Assembly (NCBI GenBank): GCA_003454335.1
Contig: DMKK01000203.1
Coordinates: 1 to 17,363, forward strand
Source of the DNA: Gammaproteobacteria bacterium
GTDB taxonomy: Bacteria; Pseudomonadota; Gammaproteobacteria; UBA9214
Direction of reading: 5' to 3'
Length of the DNA stretch: 17,363 bases
Positions 1 through 7,043 of the stretch are shown here, in pieces; within the stretch, counting starts at the first letter, position 1; every line of letters starts with the position of its first letter. The position numbers and the translations under genes were made by a program. The notes under the pieces were generated by a model. That model ran no database searches, was not told where the DNA came from, and saw only the letters and a program-made list of their open reading frames with translations.

Positions 1-1892
1 ACAACCTGGTGGAACCGCTGGACACCATGGATGATCGTATCAATCGCGCCTGGTCCCCCGTCGGTCACATGAACGCCGTAGTTAACAGTGACGCACTGCG
101 CGAGACGTATAACGAGTGCCTGCCCGTGCTGAGTGAATATGGCACCGAAATGGGACAGCATGAAGGCCTGTACAAGGCGTTTCGACAGATCGCCGACGGC
201 GACGAATACGCTCGCCTGGACACCGCACAGCAAAAGGTGATTAACAATGCACTGCGTGATTTCCGCCTCTCCGGCATTGAACTCGGTCAGGACGCACGCA
301 ACCGTTACAAGGAGATACTGCAAAAACTTTCACAACTCTCATCGCAATACAGTGACAACGTGCTGGATGCCACCAATGCCTGGCACAAGCAAATTAGCGA
401 TGAAGCCCTGCTTGCAGGACTGCCGGAAAGTGCACGGTCACTGGCAAGGCAAACCGCCGCACAGCGCGACCTGGATGGCTGGGTATTTACACTGGAGTTC
501 CCTTCCTATTACCCGGTAATGACCTATGCTGATAACCGGGATTTGCGTGAAGAGCTGTATAGCGCCTATGTAACACGCGCTTCTGAACAGGGTCCTCACG
601 CAGGACAATGGGACAACACGGCCATTATGGAAGAAATACTGGCATTACGCCATGAAGCAGCGCAGCTGCTGGGCTTTAATAACTATGCCGAGCGTTCACT
701 CGCCACCAAAATGGCCGATTCCGTCGAACAGGTAATGAGCTTCCTCAATGACCTTGCTGAACGTTCAAAACCGTCCGCAATCCGGGAACTGGATGAGGTG
801 CGTGACTTTACCCGTGAGCACGATAACAGCGATGACCTGCAGGCCTGGGACATCCCCTACTACTCGGAAAAATTGCGGCAGAAAAAATATGCCATCTCGC
901 AGGAAGAACTGAAACCCTACTTCCCCGAACCACGCGTGGTCGAAGGCCTGTTCCTGATCGTGGCGCGTCTCTACGGCTTGCAGATTGAGGCAGTCGAGGA
1001 TATCGATACCTGGCATGAGGATGTCCATTTCTACCGCATAAAAGATGCCAGCGGCGAAGTACGCGGTGAGTTTTATCTTGACCTGTATGCACGTCAGCAC
1101 AAGCGCGGCGGCGCCTGGATGGACGAATGCATTTGCCGCCGCAGCACTGTAAAAGGACTGCAAATTCCGGTCGCATACCTGACCTGTAACTTCTCCCCGC
1201 CTATCGGTGACCAGCCGGCGCTGTTTACCCATGACGAGGTGATTACCCTGTTCCATGAATTCGGTCATGGCCTGCACCACATGCTGACACAGATCGATTA
1301 CTCCGGGGTCTCCGGCATCAGCGGTGTTGCCTGGGATGCAGTGGAGCTGCCCAGTCAGTTCATGGAAAACTGGTGCTGGGAACGTGAGGCGCTGGACCTG
1401 TTTTCCGGACACTTTGAGTCCGGAGAAAAAATCCCGGATGAAATGTACCAACGCATGCAGCAGGCCAAAAACTTCCAGTCTGCCATGCAGATGATGCGGC
1501 AGCTGGAGTTTGCCAGCTTCGATTTCCGTATTCATCGCGATTACAACCCCGCCGGGGGGGCACGGATTCACGACACCCTGAACAGGGTGCGTGAAGAAAT
1601 TGCCGTCATGCAACCACCGGCATTCAACCGTTTTGAAAACAGCTTTACGCATATTTTCGGCGGTGGATATGCGGCCGGTTACTACAGTTACAAATGGGCG
1701 GAAGTGTTATCTGCCGACGCCTTTTCGGCATTTGAAGAGACCGGCATATTTAACCGCGACACCGGTAATAAATTCCTTAACAGTGTCCTGGAACAGGGTG
1801 GTTCACGCGAACCCATGGAGCTGTTTGTCGAGTTCCGCGGGCGTGAACCGACTATTGATGCCTTGCTAAGGCACAGCGGTCTGGCAGCCTGA
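1..1892 (+). CDS. prlC: Oligopeptidase A (M3 family zinc metallopeptidase), 5' end cut off
   Basis: Cytosolic zinc endopeptidase that degrades short peptides, including cleaved signal peptides. The reading frame is already open at the left edge (codons from base 3 read N-L-V-E-P-L), and comparison with the 680-residue E. coli protein as I remember it suggests about 50 N-terminal residues are missing. The zinc site HEFGH lies at bases 1254-1268, and the third ligand Glu is in the V-E-L-P-S-Q stretch about 26 residues later. The family block G-G-Y-A-A-G-Y-Y-S-Y near the C-terminus is also present. A GTG at base 9 could be mistaken for a start, but similarity continues upstream of it. The stop is two bases before xthA, so the two are probably cotranscribed. 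In E. coli prlC is heat-shock induced; its promoter here lies outside the window. Identification is secure. Confidence 0.96.
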   Translation, partial: NLVEPLDTMDDRINRAWSPVGHMNAVVNSDALRETYNECLPVLSEYGTEMGQHEGLYKAFRQIADGDEYARLDTAQQKVINNALRDFRLSGIELGQDARNRYKEILQKLSQLSSQYSDNVLDATNAWHKQISDEALLAGLPESARSLARQTAAQRDLDGWVFTLEFPSYYPVMTYADNRDLREELYSAYVTRASEQGPHAGQWDNTAIMEEILALRHEAAQLLGFNNYAERSLATKMADSVEQVMSFLNDLAERSKPSAIRELDEVRDFTREHDNSDDLQAWDIPYYSEKLRQKKYAISQEELKPYFPEPRVVEGLFLIVARLYGLQIEAVEDIDTWHEDVHFYRIKDASGEVRGEFYLDLYARQHKRGGAWMDECICRRSTVKGLQIPVAYLTCNFSPPIGDQPALFTHDEVITLFHEFGHGLHHMLTQIDYSGVSGISGVAWDAVELPSQFMENWCWEREALDLFSGHFESGEKIPDEMYQRMQQAKNFQSAMQMMRQLEFASFDFRIHRDYNPAGGARIHDTLNRVREEIAVMQPPAFNRFENSFTHIFGGGYAAGYYSYKWAEVLSADAFSAFEETGIFNRDTGNKFLNSVLEQGGSREPMELFVEFRGREPTIDALLRHSGLAA

Positions 1893-1894
1893 TC

Positions 1895-2662
1895 ATGAAA
1901 ATCGCCACCTGGAACGTCAATTCACTCAAGGTCAGGCTGCCACACGTACTCGACTGGCTGGCAGCATCGCAGGCCGACATCCTGTGCCTGCAGGAAACCA
2001 AAACCATCGACGAGAACTTTCCCGTCGACAACATCGAGGCCGCTGGTTACCACGTGGTGTTCTCCGGTCAAAAGACCTATAACGGTGTTGCCATCATCAG
2101 CAGGGAAGAAGCCGGTGACATTATTACCGATGCACCGGGGCTGGATGATCCACAACGACGCATTCTGGGTGCCACCATTGGCGGCATCCGCATACTGAAC
2201 CTGTATGTGGTCAACGGCCAGGAAGTCGGCAGTGAAAAATATGCGCACAAGCTGCACTGGCTGGACAAGGTGACTGACTACATCAGCGAACAGCTACAGC
2301 AGTTCGAACGCTTTGTGGTGCTGGGTGATTTTAATATTGCACCGGATGATCGTGACGTACATGACCCGGAAGCCTGGCACGAACGCATCCTGTGCAGCAC
2401 ACCGGAACGCGAGGCCCTGCAGAAAATACAGCAACTGGGCCTTGCAGATACCTTCCGCCTGTTTGATCAGGAAGAGCAAAGTTACAGCTGGTGGGACTAC
2501 CGTGCGGCCGGCTTCCGCAGAAACCGCGGCCTGCGTATTGACCTGGTGCTTGCCAGCAAGTCACTGGCAGACAGCTGCCGCGCCTGTACCATCGACAAGG
2601 AGCCTCGCCGCCTGGAAAGACCCTCTGACCACACCCCGGTCATGGCCGATTTTGAACTATAA
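1895..2662 (+). CDS. xthA: Exodeoxyribonuclease III (AP endonuclease, xth family)
   Basis: Mg-dependent nuclease of base-excision repair: cuts 5' of abasic sites, has 3'-5' exonuclease activity on duplex DNA and removes 3' blocks. The 255 residues cover the whole endonuclease/exonuclease/phosphatase fold (E. coli XthA is 268). Catalytic positions correspond one by one to the E. coli enzyme: Asn7, Glu34 in L-Q-E-T-K, Asp145 and Asn147 in G-D-F-N-I, Asp216 in R-I-D-L, and the Asp245-His246 pair in S-D-H-T-P-V. The ATG follows the prlC stop by two bases, pointing to translational coupling. The gene is convergent with the dehydrogenase gene on the other side of an AT-rich gap. Confidence 0.95.
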   Translation: MKIATWNVNSLKVRLPHVLDWLAASQADILCLQETKTIDENFPVDNIEAAGYHVVFSGQKTYNGVAIISREEAGDIITDAPGLDDPQRRILGATIGGIRILNLYVVNGQEVGSEKYAHKLHWLDKVTDYISEQLQQFERFVVLGDFNIAPDDRDVHDPEAWHERILCSTPEREALQKIQQLGLADTFRLFDQEEQSYSWWDYRAAGFRRNRGLRIDLVLASKSLADSCRACTIDKEPRRLERPSDHTPVMADFEL

Positions 2663-2690
2663 AGAACCATCTATAATTCTATATGACCAT

Positions 2691-2730
2691 AAATAAACAT
2701 ATAACTCACTGTTTATATTAATGTTTATTT
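2691..2730. repeat. AT-rich inverted repeat between convergent genes, possible bidirectional terminator
   Basis: A perfect 10-base inverted repeat (AAATAAACAT at 2691-2700 and ATGTTTATTT at 2721-2730), with inner bases ATAA 2701-2704 and TTAT 2713-2716 able to extend the stem across a small bulge. It sits in the 99-base gap between the convergent xthA and dehydrogenase genes. That position suits a transcription end, but the stem has almost no G or C and there is no flanking T-run, so it is not a canonical intrinsic terminator. The rest of the gap (2663-2761) is AT-rich with no gene visible. Confidence 0.4.
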
Positions 2731-2761
2731 GGGCGACAAAAATCTCAGCCTTCCTGTTAAT

Positions 2762-3655
2762 TCAAATATCTTCCTGAAAACACGCCGCCAGGCCGGCTGC
2801 CAAATCCGGGTACTGCAGTTCGATTCCCAGCTCCCTGAGTAGCTTGCTGTTGTCCATCCGGCGTGAATCCTGCAAAAAGGACAGCATGCCGGGGGACAGT
2901 ACCGCCTGTGCCTCCTCGCGGTTTACCACCGGTGGCCGTGGTAAACCGGCCGCATCCGCCACCCGGAAAAAATAATCGGTCATATTACCGGGGTGACCGT
3001 CACTGACGTTGTAGAGCGTGTTGAAAATCGGGCTATGCATTGCCGCGACACAGATGGCCGCGAGGTCATCTGCGTGGATACGATTGGTATACGGTGTATC
3101 TTCCTCGCACAGCACGGGCGTGCCTTTACGCAGGCGCTCCAGGGGCAACTTCCCGGGTCCGTATATTCCCGGCACGCGCAGAATGAGCCACTGTGTTGCC
3201 TGCGCCTGGCTCCAGGCAAGCAACTGTTGCTCTGCATCCCGACGCCGATGACCACGGGGTGTGGCAGGGTTGAGTGGCTGTGCCTCCGTAATCCATGCTC
3301 CCTGGCAATCTCCGTACACGGCACTGGTACTGATATAGACAATCCGTCGGACAGACATCGCACCCCGCAAGGTGTCGAGGAACGCCCGCATCCGCAGGTC
3401 CTGCTGCCCGACCGGTGGCGGCGGTGCAAAATAGAAAATATCCGCCGACTGGCATTCCCAGTCGGCGCCGGATTCCCGCCGATCCAGATCAAGGCATACC
3501 GCCTTCACGCCGGTCGAGGCCAGCCGCTCCCTGCTCGCATCACTGCGGACAATGCCGGTTACGTCAAAGCGGCTTGCAGGCAGCAACGCAGCCACACGTC
3601 GGCCGATATCGCCGCAGCCCACGATTAGCACAGTTTTCTGTGGTTTATCTTGCAT
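2762..3655 (-). CDS. NAD(P)-binding epimerase/reductase, atypical SDR of YeeZ type
   Basis: Predicted cytosolic protein of the extended short-chain dehydrogenase/nucleotide-sugar epimerase superfamily, 297 residues. The N-terminal Rossmann motif V-G-C-G-D-I-G is at residues 12-18, and the family stretch S-T-S-A-V-Y-G at 109-115 is followed by L-R-V-P-G-I-Y-G-P-G around 159-168. The usual catalytic Tyr-x-x-x-Lys is missing: the matching region (about 130-142) reads T-P-R-G-H-R-R-R-D, as in YeeZ-like proteins, which also lack it. The substrate is therefore unknown, and a non-catalytic or altered role is possible. Start: the ATG at 3655 places the Rossmann motif at the usual distance from the N-terminus; there is no clear ribosome-binding site. 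It is divergent from the oxidoreductase gene, with 49 bases between the chosen starts. Confidence 0.85.
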   Translation of the reverse strand: MQDKPQKTVLIVGCGDIGRRVAALLPASRFDVTGIVRSDASRERLASTGVKAVCLDLDRRESGADWECQSADIFYFAPPPPVGQQDLRMRAFLDTLRGAMSVRRIVYISTSAVYGDCQGAWITEAQPLNPATPRGHRRRDAEQQLLAWSQAQATQWLILRVPGIYGPGKLPLERLRKGTPVLCEEDTPYTNRIHADDLAAICVAAMHSPIFNTLYNVSDGHPGNMTDYFFRVADAAGLPRPPVVNREEAQAVLSPGMLSFLQDSRRMDNSKLLRELGIELQYPDLAAGLAACFQEDI

Positions 3656-3661
3656 GATAAA
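3644..3661. promoter_or_regulatory. 18-base palindrome over the dehydrogenase start codon, operator candidate
   Basis: TTTATC (3644-3649) and GATAAA (3656-3661) are perfect inverted arms around a central TGCA, so 16 of 18 positions are symmetric. The site covers the start codon of the leftward dehydrogenase gene and lies 44 bases before the start of the rightward oxidoreductase gene, where a repressor could control either or both. Function is inferred from position and symmetry only. Confidence 0.35.
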
Positions 3662-3704
3662 TCAGCGACAATGCCTGCTCATTTTAGTTTTTTTACACCT
3701 ATTC

Positions 3705-4733
3705 ATGACATATCAGGTCACAGTTCAGCCCAGCGGTCATACCTTTGGCGTGAAATCATCCGAATCCATCCTTGATGCCGCGCTGCGCCAGGGGATTATA
3801 CTGCCTTACGGCTGTCGCAACGGTGCCTGTGGCTCATGCATGGGCACGGTGGCAGGCGGCCAGGTTGAGTATCCCGACGGTCCGCCGGCAGCCTTGACCA
3901 CTGCTGATACAGCACAACAGCAAGCCCTGTTCTGTCAGGCACGCCCTGTCAGCGACCTGACCATCGAGGTACGCGAAGTCGAAGCAGCCCGTGACATCGA
4001 ACTCAGGAACCTGCCCTGTCGGGTACACAAGCTCGAACACCTGGCGCACGATGTCATCCGGATCTACCTGAAACTGCCGGATACCGAACGCCTGCAATAT
4101 CTGGCAGGACAGTACATTGACGTCCTGCTCAAGGACCATGCGCCCCGGGCATTCTCCATTGCCAATGCACCACACGACGACAGCTTTATTGAACTGCAAA
4201 TACGCAATGTCAGCGGCGGTTATTTCAGCGCACAGGTATTTAACCAGTTGCAGGAAAAGGCCATGCTGCGCATTAAAGGCCCGCTCGGGACTTTCTTCCT
4301 GCGCGAGGACTCCGACCGCCCGGCAATCCTGATTGGAGGAGGCACCGGCTTTGCACCGCTTAAAGGCATGCTGGAACACGCCTTTCATAGCGGCCTTGAA
4401 AAACCTCTGCATTTGTACTGGGGCGTACGTGCCAGGCGAGACCTGTACCTGGAGGAACTACCTGCGCAGTGGCTGCAAGACCACACAAACTTCAGCTACA
4501 CGCCGGTATTGTCAGAACCCATGCCGGAGGATAACTGGCAAGGAGCCACCGGCTTTGTGACCGATACAGTTATCAGGGACTACCCGGATCTCTCCAAACA
4601 TGACATCTACATGAGTGGACCACCGGTCATGGTAGAGGCCGGACACAAACTCTTTATGCAGCATGGCATGGATGTGTCACGCTTCTTCTCGGACGCCTTT
4701 GAATATGCGGCACTGTCGGAGAAAAGTGACTAG
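3705..4733 (+). CDS. 2Fe-2S/FAD/NAD(P)H oxidoreductase, AscD (CDP-6-deoxy-delta-3,4-glucoseen reductase)-like
   Basis: Electron-transfer flavoprotein of 342 residues that would pass electrons from NAD(P)H through FAD to a plant-type 2Fe-2S centre and on to an unknown acceptor. Order of domains: N-terminal ferredoxin domain with cluster ligands Cys37, Cys42, Cys45 and Cys77 (C-R-N-G-A-C-G-S-C); FAD domain with R-A-F-S at 148-151; NAD domain with G-G-G-T-G at 211-215 and a C-terminal F-S-D-A-F-E. The frame stays open upstream to 3552, but the ATG at 3705 starts M-T-Y-Q-V-T-V-Q-P-S-G, the usual family N-terminus, and avoids overlap with the divergent gene. No clear ribosome-binding site. AscD-type proteins are named for deoxysugar synthesis, but no other deoxysugar genes are here, so the name reflects family, not a proven substrate. 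Convergent with hemD. Confidence 0.9.
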   Translation: MTYQVTVQPSGHTFGVKSSESILDAALRQGIILPYGCRNGACGSCMGTVAGGQVEYPDGPPAALTTADTAQQQALFCQARPVSDLTIEVREVEAARDIELRNLPCRVHKLEHLAHDVIRIYLKLPDTERLQYLAGQYIDVLLKDHAPRAFSIANAPHDDSFIELQIRNVSGGYFSAQVFNQLQEKAMLRIKGPLGTFFLREDSDRPAILIGGGTGFAPLKGMLEHAFHSGLEKPLHLYWGVRARRDLYLEELPAQWLQDHTNFSYTPVLSEPMPEDNWQGATGFVTDTVIRDYPDLSKHDIYMSGPPVMVEAGHKLFMQHGMDVSRFFSDAFEYAALSEKSD

Positions 4734-4741
4734 CTCCCTTT

Positions 4742-4777
4742 AGGACTCGCGTAGCAATTAATTTTGAAGCGAGCCCT
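4742..4777. terminator. Weak stem-loop between convergent oxidoreductase and hemD genes
   Basis: AGG-A-CTCGC (4742-4750) pairs with GCGAG-C-CCT (4769-4777), giving eight pairs with one mismatch around an 18-base AT-rich loop. It begins nine bases after the oxidoreductase stop and covers the hemD stop codon, where transcripts from both sides should end. There is no proper T-run on either strand, so intrinsic termination is uncertain. Confidence 0.35.
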
Positions 4778-5525
4778 TAACCACTGCAACAATTGCGTCA
4801 TCACTCGCATTGGCCGCCAGCAGCGGTTCCCGTTTAAAGCCTAGCTGCCTTGCCAGCACTGACTGGCGTTGGCTGACCACCACCAGTGATGCCTCACACA
4901 ACAATGGCTGGCCAGCCGCACCAGCCATATCAAACAGATTTTGCAGGGTTTCATTACTGGTAACGGTAATGAAACCCAGGTAGCCAGGCTGCAGCAATTC
5001 CAGCATAGCGGCTGCATCAACGGCCGGACAGGCGCGCCGGTAAACCTCCACATAGTCCACTTCGGCACCACGCTCTGTCAGGGTATCGTGCAAGTACTCA
5101 CGCCCGCCGTTGCCACGGAAAATAGCCACGCGCTGCCCGGTCATATCCTGCAGATCATCCAGTGCCAGTAACGCTTCACTGTTGAACTGGTGTTCAGGGA
5201 CATAGTCTGTCGACAGACCGTAGGGCAATAGCGCCTCGGCCGAACGTGCACCGACCGTGGCAATGCCGGTTTCCTCTGGCCACTCACGCCGATCCAGAAC
5301 AAACTCCACACCCCTCTGAACAGCATTCACACTGACAAATACCACCAGATCATAACTGTCCAGCTCATCGGACACTGTCTCAAGTTCATGCAGATTCACA
5401 GGGTCCAGTATTTCAATAGTCGGCAACCGTATAGCCTCATAGCCGGCCTTCTCAAGCAGTGCACACAAGCGTACGGACTGTCCCGCCGGCCGGGTAACCA
5501 GCAGGCGCAGCTTGCTATTCGCCAC
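4758..5525 (-). CDS. hemD: Uroporphyrinogen-III synthase
   Basis: Closes and inverts ring D of hydroxymethylbilane to give uroporphyrinogen III, the branch point to haem, sirohaem and cobalamin. The 255 residues have the two-lobed HemD layout: N-terminal L-L-V-T-R-P-A-G-Q-S, then F-V-S-V-N-A-V-Q-R-G around 68-77, a second-lobe stretch R-G-N-G-G-R-E-Y-L, and the T-S-N-E-T-L-Q-N-L motif near residue 200. The sequence family is weakly conserved, so operon position after hemC strengthens the call. Its start overlaps the hemC end by 11 bases, suggesting coupled translation. It is not fused to a HemX domain, and no hemX or hemY follows; the next gene is convergent. Confidence 0.94.
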   Translation of the reverse strand: MANSKLRLLVTRPAGQSVRLCALLEKAGYEAIRLPTIEILDPVNLHELETVSDELDSYDLVVFVSVNAVQRGVEFVLDRREWPEETGIATVGARSAEALLPYGLSTDYVPEHQFNSEALLALDDLQDMTGQRVAIFRGNGGREYLHDTLTERGAEVDYVEVYRRACPAVDAAAMLELLQPGYLGFITVTSNETLQNLFDMAGAAGQPLLCEASLVVVSQRQSVLARQLGFKREPLLAANASDDAIVAVVKGSLQN

Positions 5526-6447
5526 TCAACAACTCGTCAAGTATCTGCCCGGCCCCGCGTGACAGCAGCTCATCCGCCAACTGTTTCCCCAGGACCGCCG
5601 CATCCGCTGCCGGGCCACTGATGTCGCCGCGAATAATTTCCGTGCCATCCGGCCGCCCCACCAGGCCGCGCAATTCAATGCCGGCACTCCCGATCACGGA
5701 ATACCCGGCAACCGGTGCCTGGCAGCCGCCGGCAAGTGTGGCGTTCATGGCACGTTCTGCCTGCGTACGCTGCCCGGTAACGGCATGGTGCAAAGGCTCA
5801 ATCAATGTCTTTATCCGCACATCATCGCAACGACATTCAATACCAATCACACCCTGTGCGATGGCCGGCAACATGAGCTCAGGCGTCAGGGCGGTTGCGA
5901 TACGCGCTTCCAGACCCAACCGTATCAGCCCTGCGCATGCCAGTATGATGGCATCGTAATCTCCCGCATCCAGCTTGCCCAGCCGGGTGCCAACATTGCC
6001 ACGCAGGTCCAGAATCTCCAGATCCGGTCGGCGCGCACGTAACTGGCACTGGCGCCGCAAACTGGATGTCCCGACACGCGCACCCTCGGGCAGCGCATCA
6101 ATGGAGGCATAGTTACCTGATACAAAGGCATCCCGCGGGTCTTCTCGCTCAAGAATTGCGGCGATACAGAGCCCGTCAGGCAGCTCTGCCGGCACATCTT
6201 TCATGGAATGGACGGCTATATCTGCACTGCCCTCCAGCATGCCCTGCTCAAGCTCCTTGACAAACAACCCCTTGCCACCGATTTTTGCCAACGGGCTGTC
6301 GAGGATACGATCACCTTTGGTACTCATGGTAAGCAGCTCGACCTGTAGCCCTGCATGGCATTCCAGCAGGCGGGCGCGCACATGTTCCGCCTGCCACAGC
6401 GCCAGCGGGCTTTTACGTGTTGCAATACGAAGTAAATTTGTTGACAT
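5515..6447 (-). CDS. hemC: Porphobilinogen deaminase (hydroxymethylbilane synthase)
   Basis: Polymerises four porphobilinogen molecules to hydroxymethylbilane on a covalently bound dipyrromethane cofactor, in the cytosol. The 310 residues match the family length (E. coli 313). Cys242 in L-A-G-G-C-Q-A-P-V-A is the cofactor attachment site, Asp84 in H-S-M-K-D-V-P is the catalytic acid, and the arginine-rich G-T-S-S-L-R-R-Q binding segment lies at 126-133. The N-terminus L-R-I-A-T-R-K-S-P-L-A-L-W-Q is typical. First gene of a hemC-hemD pair. It is divergent from the thioredoxin-like gene, with only 32 bases between starts, and that gap contains a palindrome. In Pseudomonas hemC directly follows algR on the same strand; here one opposite-strand gene separates them. 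Confidence 0.97.
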   Translation of the reverse strand: MSTNLLRIATRKSPLALWQAEHVRARLLECHAGLQVELLTMSTKGDRILDSPLAKIGGKGLFVKELEQGMLEGSADIAVHSMKDVPAELPDGLCIAAILEREDPRDAFVSGNYASIDALPEGARVGTSSLRRQCQLRARRPDLEILDLRGNVGTRLGKLDAGDYDAIILACAGLIRLGLEARIATALTPELMLPAIAQGVIGIECRCDDVRIKTLIEPLHHAVTGQRTQAERAMNATLAGGCQAPVAGYSVIGSAGIELRGLVGRPDGTEIIRGDISGPAADAAVLGKQLADELLSRGAGQILDELLSGE

Positions 6448-6461
6448 AAGCGGCTAACCGG

Positions 6462-6475
6462 TCACTAAATAGTGA
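6462..6475. promoter_or_regulatory. Perfect 14-base palindrome in the hemC/thioredoxin divergent gap
   Basis: TCACTA and TAGTGA form perfect six-base arms around AA. The site fills almost half of the 32-base gap between the divergent hemC and thioredoxin-like starts and ends four bases before the latter's ATG. It could be an operator for one or both genes, or a small 5' hairpin in the hemC message. I do not recognise it as a known regulator site. Confidence 0.4.
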
Positions 6476-6479
6476 TGTA

Positions 6480-7043
6480 ATGAAACGAATATTATACAAG
6501 CCTGCAGTTTTCGGGTGTGCATTATTGTGGCTGCTTGCAGGGGTTTTGCAGGCAGACATGCGCGTTCCCGTGGCAGACAACCTGCATCAGGATGGCAGGC
6601 AGGCGCTGGCACGGCAACTGCCGATATTACTCGCCTTCTCGGCAGATGATTGCAGTTACTGCGAACTGCTGGAGCAGGATTTTCTGCAGCCCATGCTGCT
6701 CAGCGGTGAATACGAGGACAGCATTATCATCCGGAAACTGATCCTTGACAATGGTTCAAGCGTCATGGACTTCAACGGCCAGCAAATAGCAGCAACCCGC
6801 TTGTCTGACCACTACCGGGTGTTCGTCACGCCCACCATTTTATTCGTGGATGGTAATGGCAGGGAACTGGCTGAACGTATGGTCGGGATTAACACGCCGG
6901 AATTATTTGGCGGCTATCTGGATGCCTGCGTGGAAACGGCCCTGGCAAGCATCAGGAACCCGGCCACCCTGGCAACCCTGCACGGCTGCCGGCTTGCACA
7001 ACCGGCAACGGGTACAAAACTATTCAGCTCTGCAGCGCCTTGA
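6480..7043 (+). CDS. Exported thioredoxin-fold protein with CxxC active site
   Basis: A 187-residue protein whose N-terminus has positive charges (M-K-R-I-L-Y-K), a hydrophobic core and a likely signal-peptidase site after Ala25 (V-L-Q-A), so it should act in the periplasm. The thioredoxin active-site motif Cys58-Ser-Tyr-Cys61 follows L-L-A-F-S-A-D-D, and the cis-proline loop V-T-P-T is at 116-119, with L-F-V-D-G-N-G after it. This resembles SoxW/thioredoxin-like periplasmic reductases; whether it reduces or forms disulfides, and on which partner, cannot be read here. Two further cysteines (150, 170) lie near the C-terminus. It is alone on its strand: divergent from hemC and overlapping the algR 3' end by 20 bases antisense. 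The start is weakly supported (no clear ribosome-binding site). Confidence 0.88.
   Translation: MKRILYKPAVFGCALLWLLAGVLQADMRVPVADNLHQDGRQALARQLPILLAFSADDCSYCELLEQDFLQPMLLSGEYEDSIIIRKLILDNGSSVMDFNGQQIAATRLSDHYRVFVTPTILFVDGNGRELAERMVGINTPELFGGYLDACVETALASIRNPATLATLHGCRLAQPATGTKLFSSAAP
6491..6496 (-). promoter_or_regulatory. Possible -10 element for hemC
   Basis: On the minus strand these bases read TATAAT, a perfect -10 hexamer, placing a start near 6484 and a hemC leader of about 37 bases that would include the 14-base palindrome. No good -35 hexamer is visible at 16-18 bases, so the call rests on the hexamer and its location inside the first codons of the divergent gene. Confidence 0.3.

Noticed and set aside
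765..1652. Long open frame antisense to prlC (295 codons)
   Set aside because: It lies wholly inside the well-supported prlC gene, has no recognisable protein motif, and is explained by the codon pattern of the opposite strand.
2672..2677. TATAAT hexamer after xthA as a promoter
   Set aside because: The nearest -35-like TTGAAC (2652-2657) is only 14 bases away, and the next gene on that strand is more than 1 kb downstream, beyond a convergent gene.
3552..3704. Upstream extension of the oxidoreductase gene
   Set aside because: The extra 51 residues overlap the divergent dehydrogenase gene, do not resemble the family N-terminus, and the ATG at 3705 gives the standard start.
6441..6446. TTGACA as a -35 box for the thioredoxin-like gene
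   Set aside because: It is a perfect hexamer but lies inside the hemC start, and no acceptable -10 follows at 16-18 bases.
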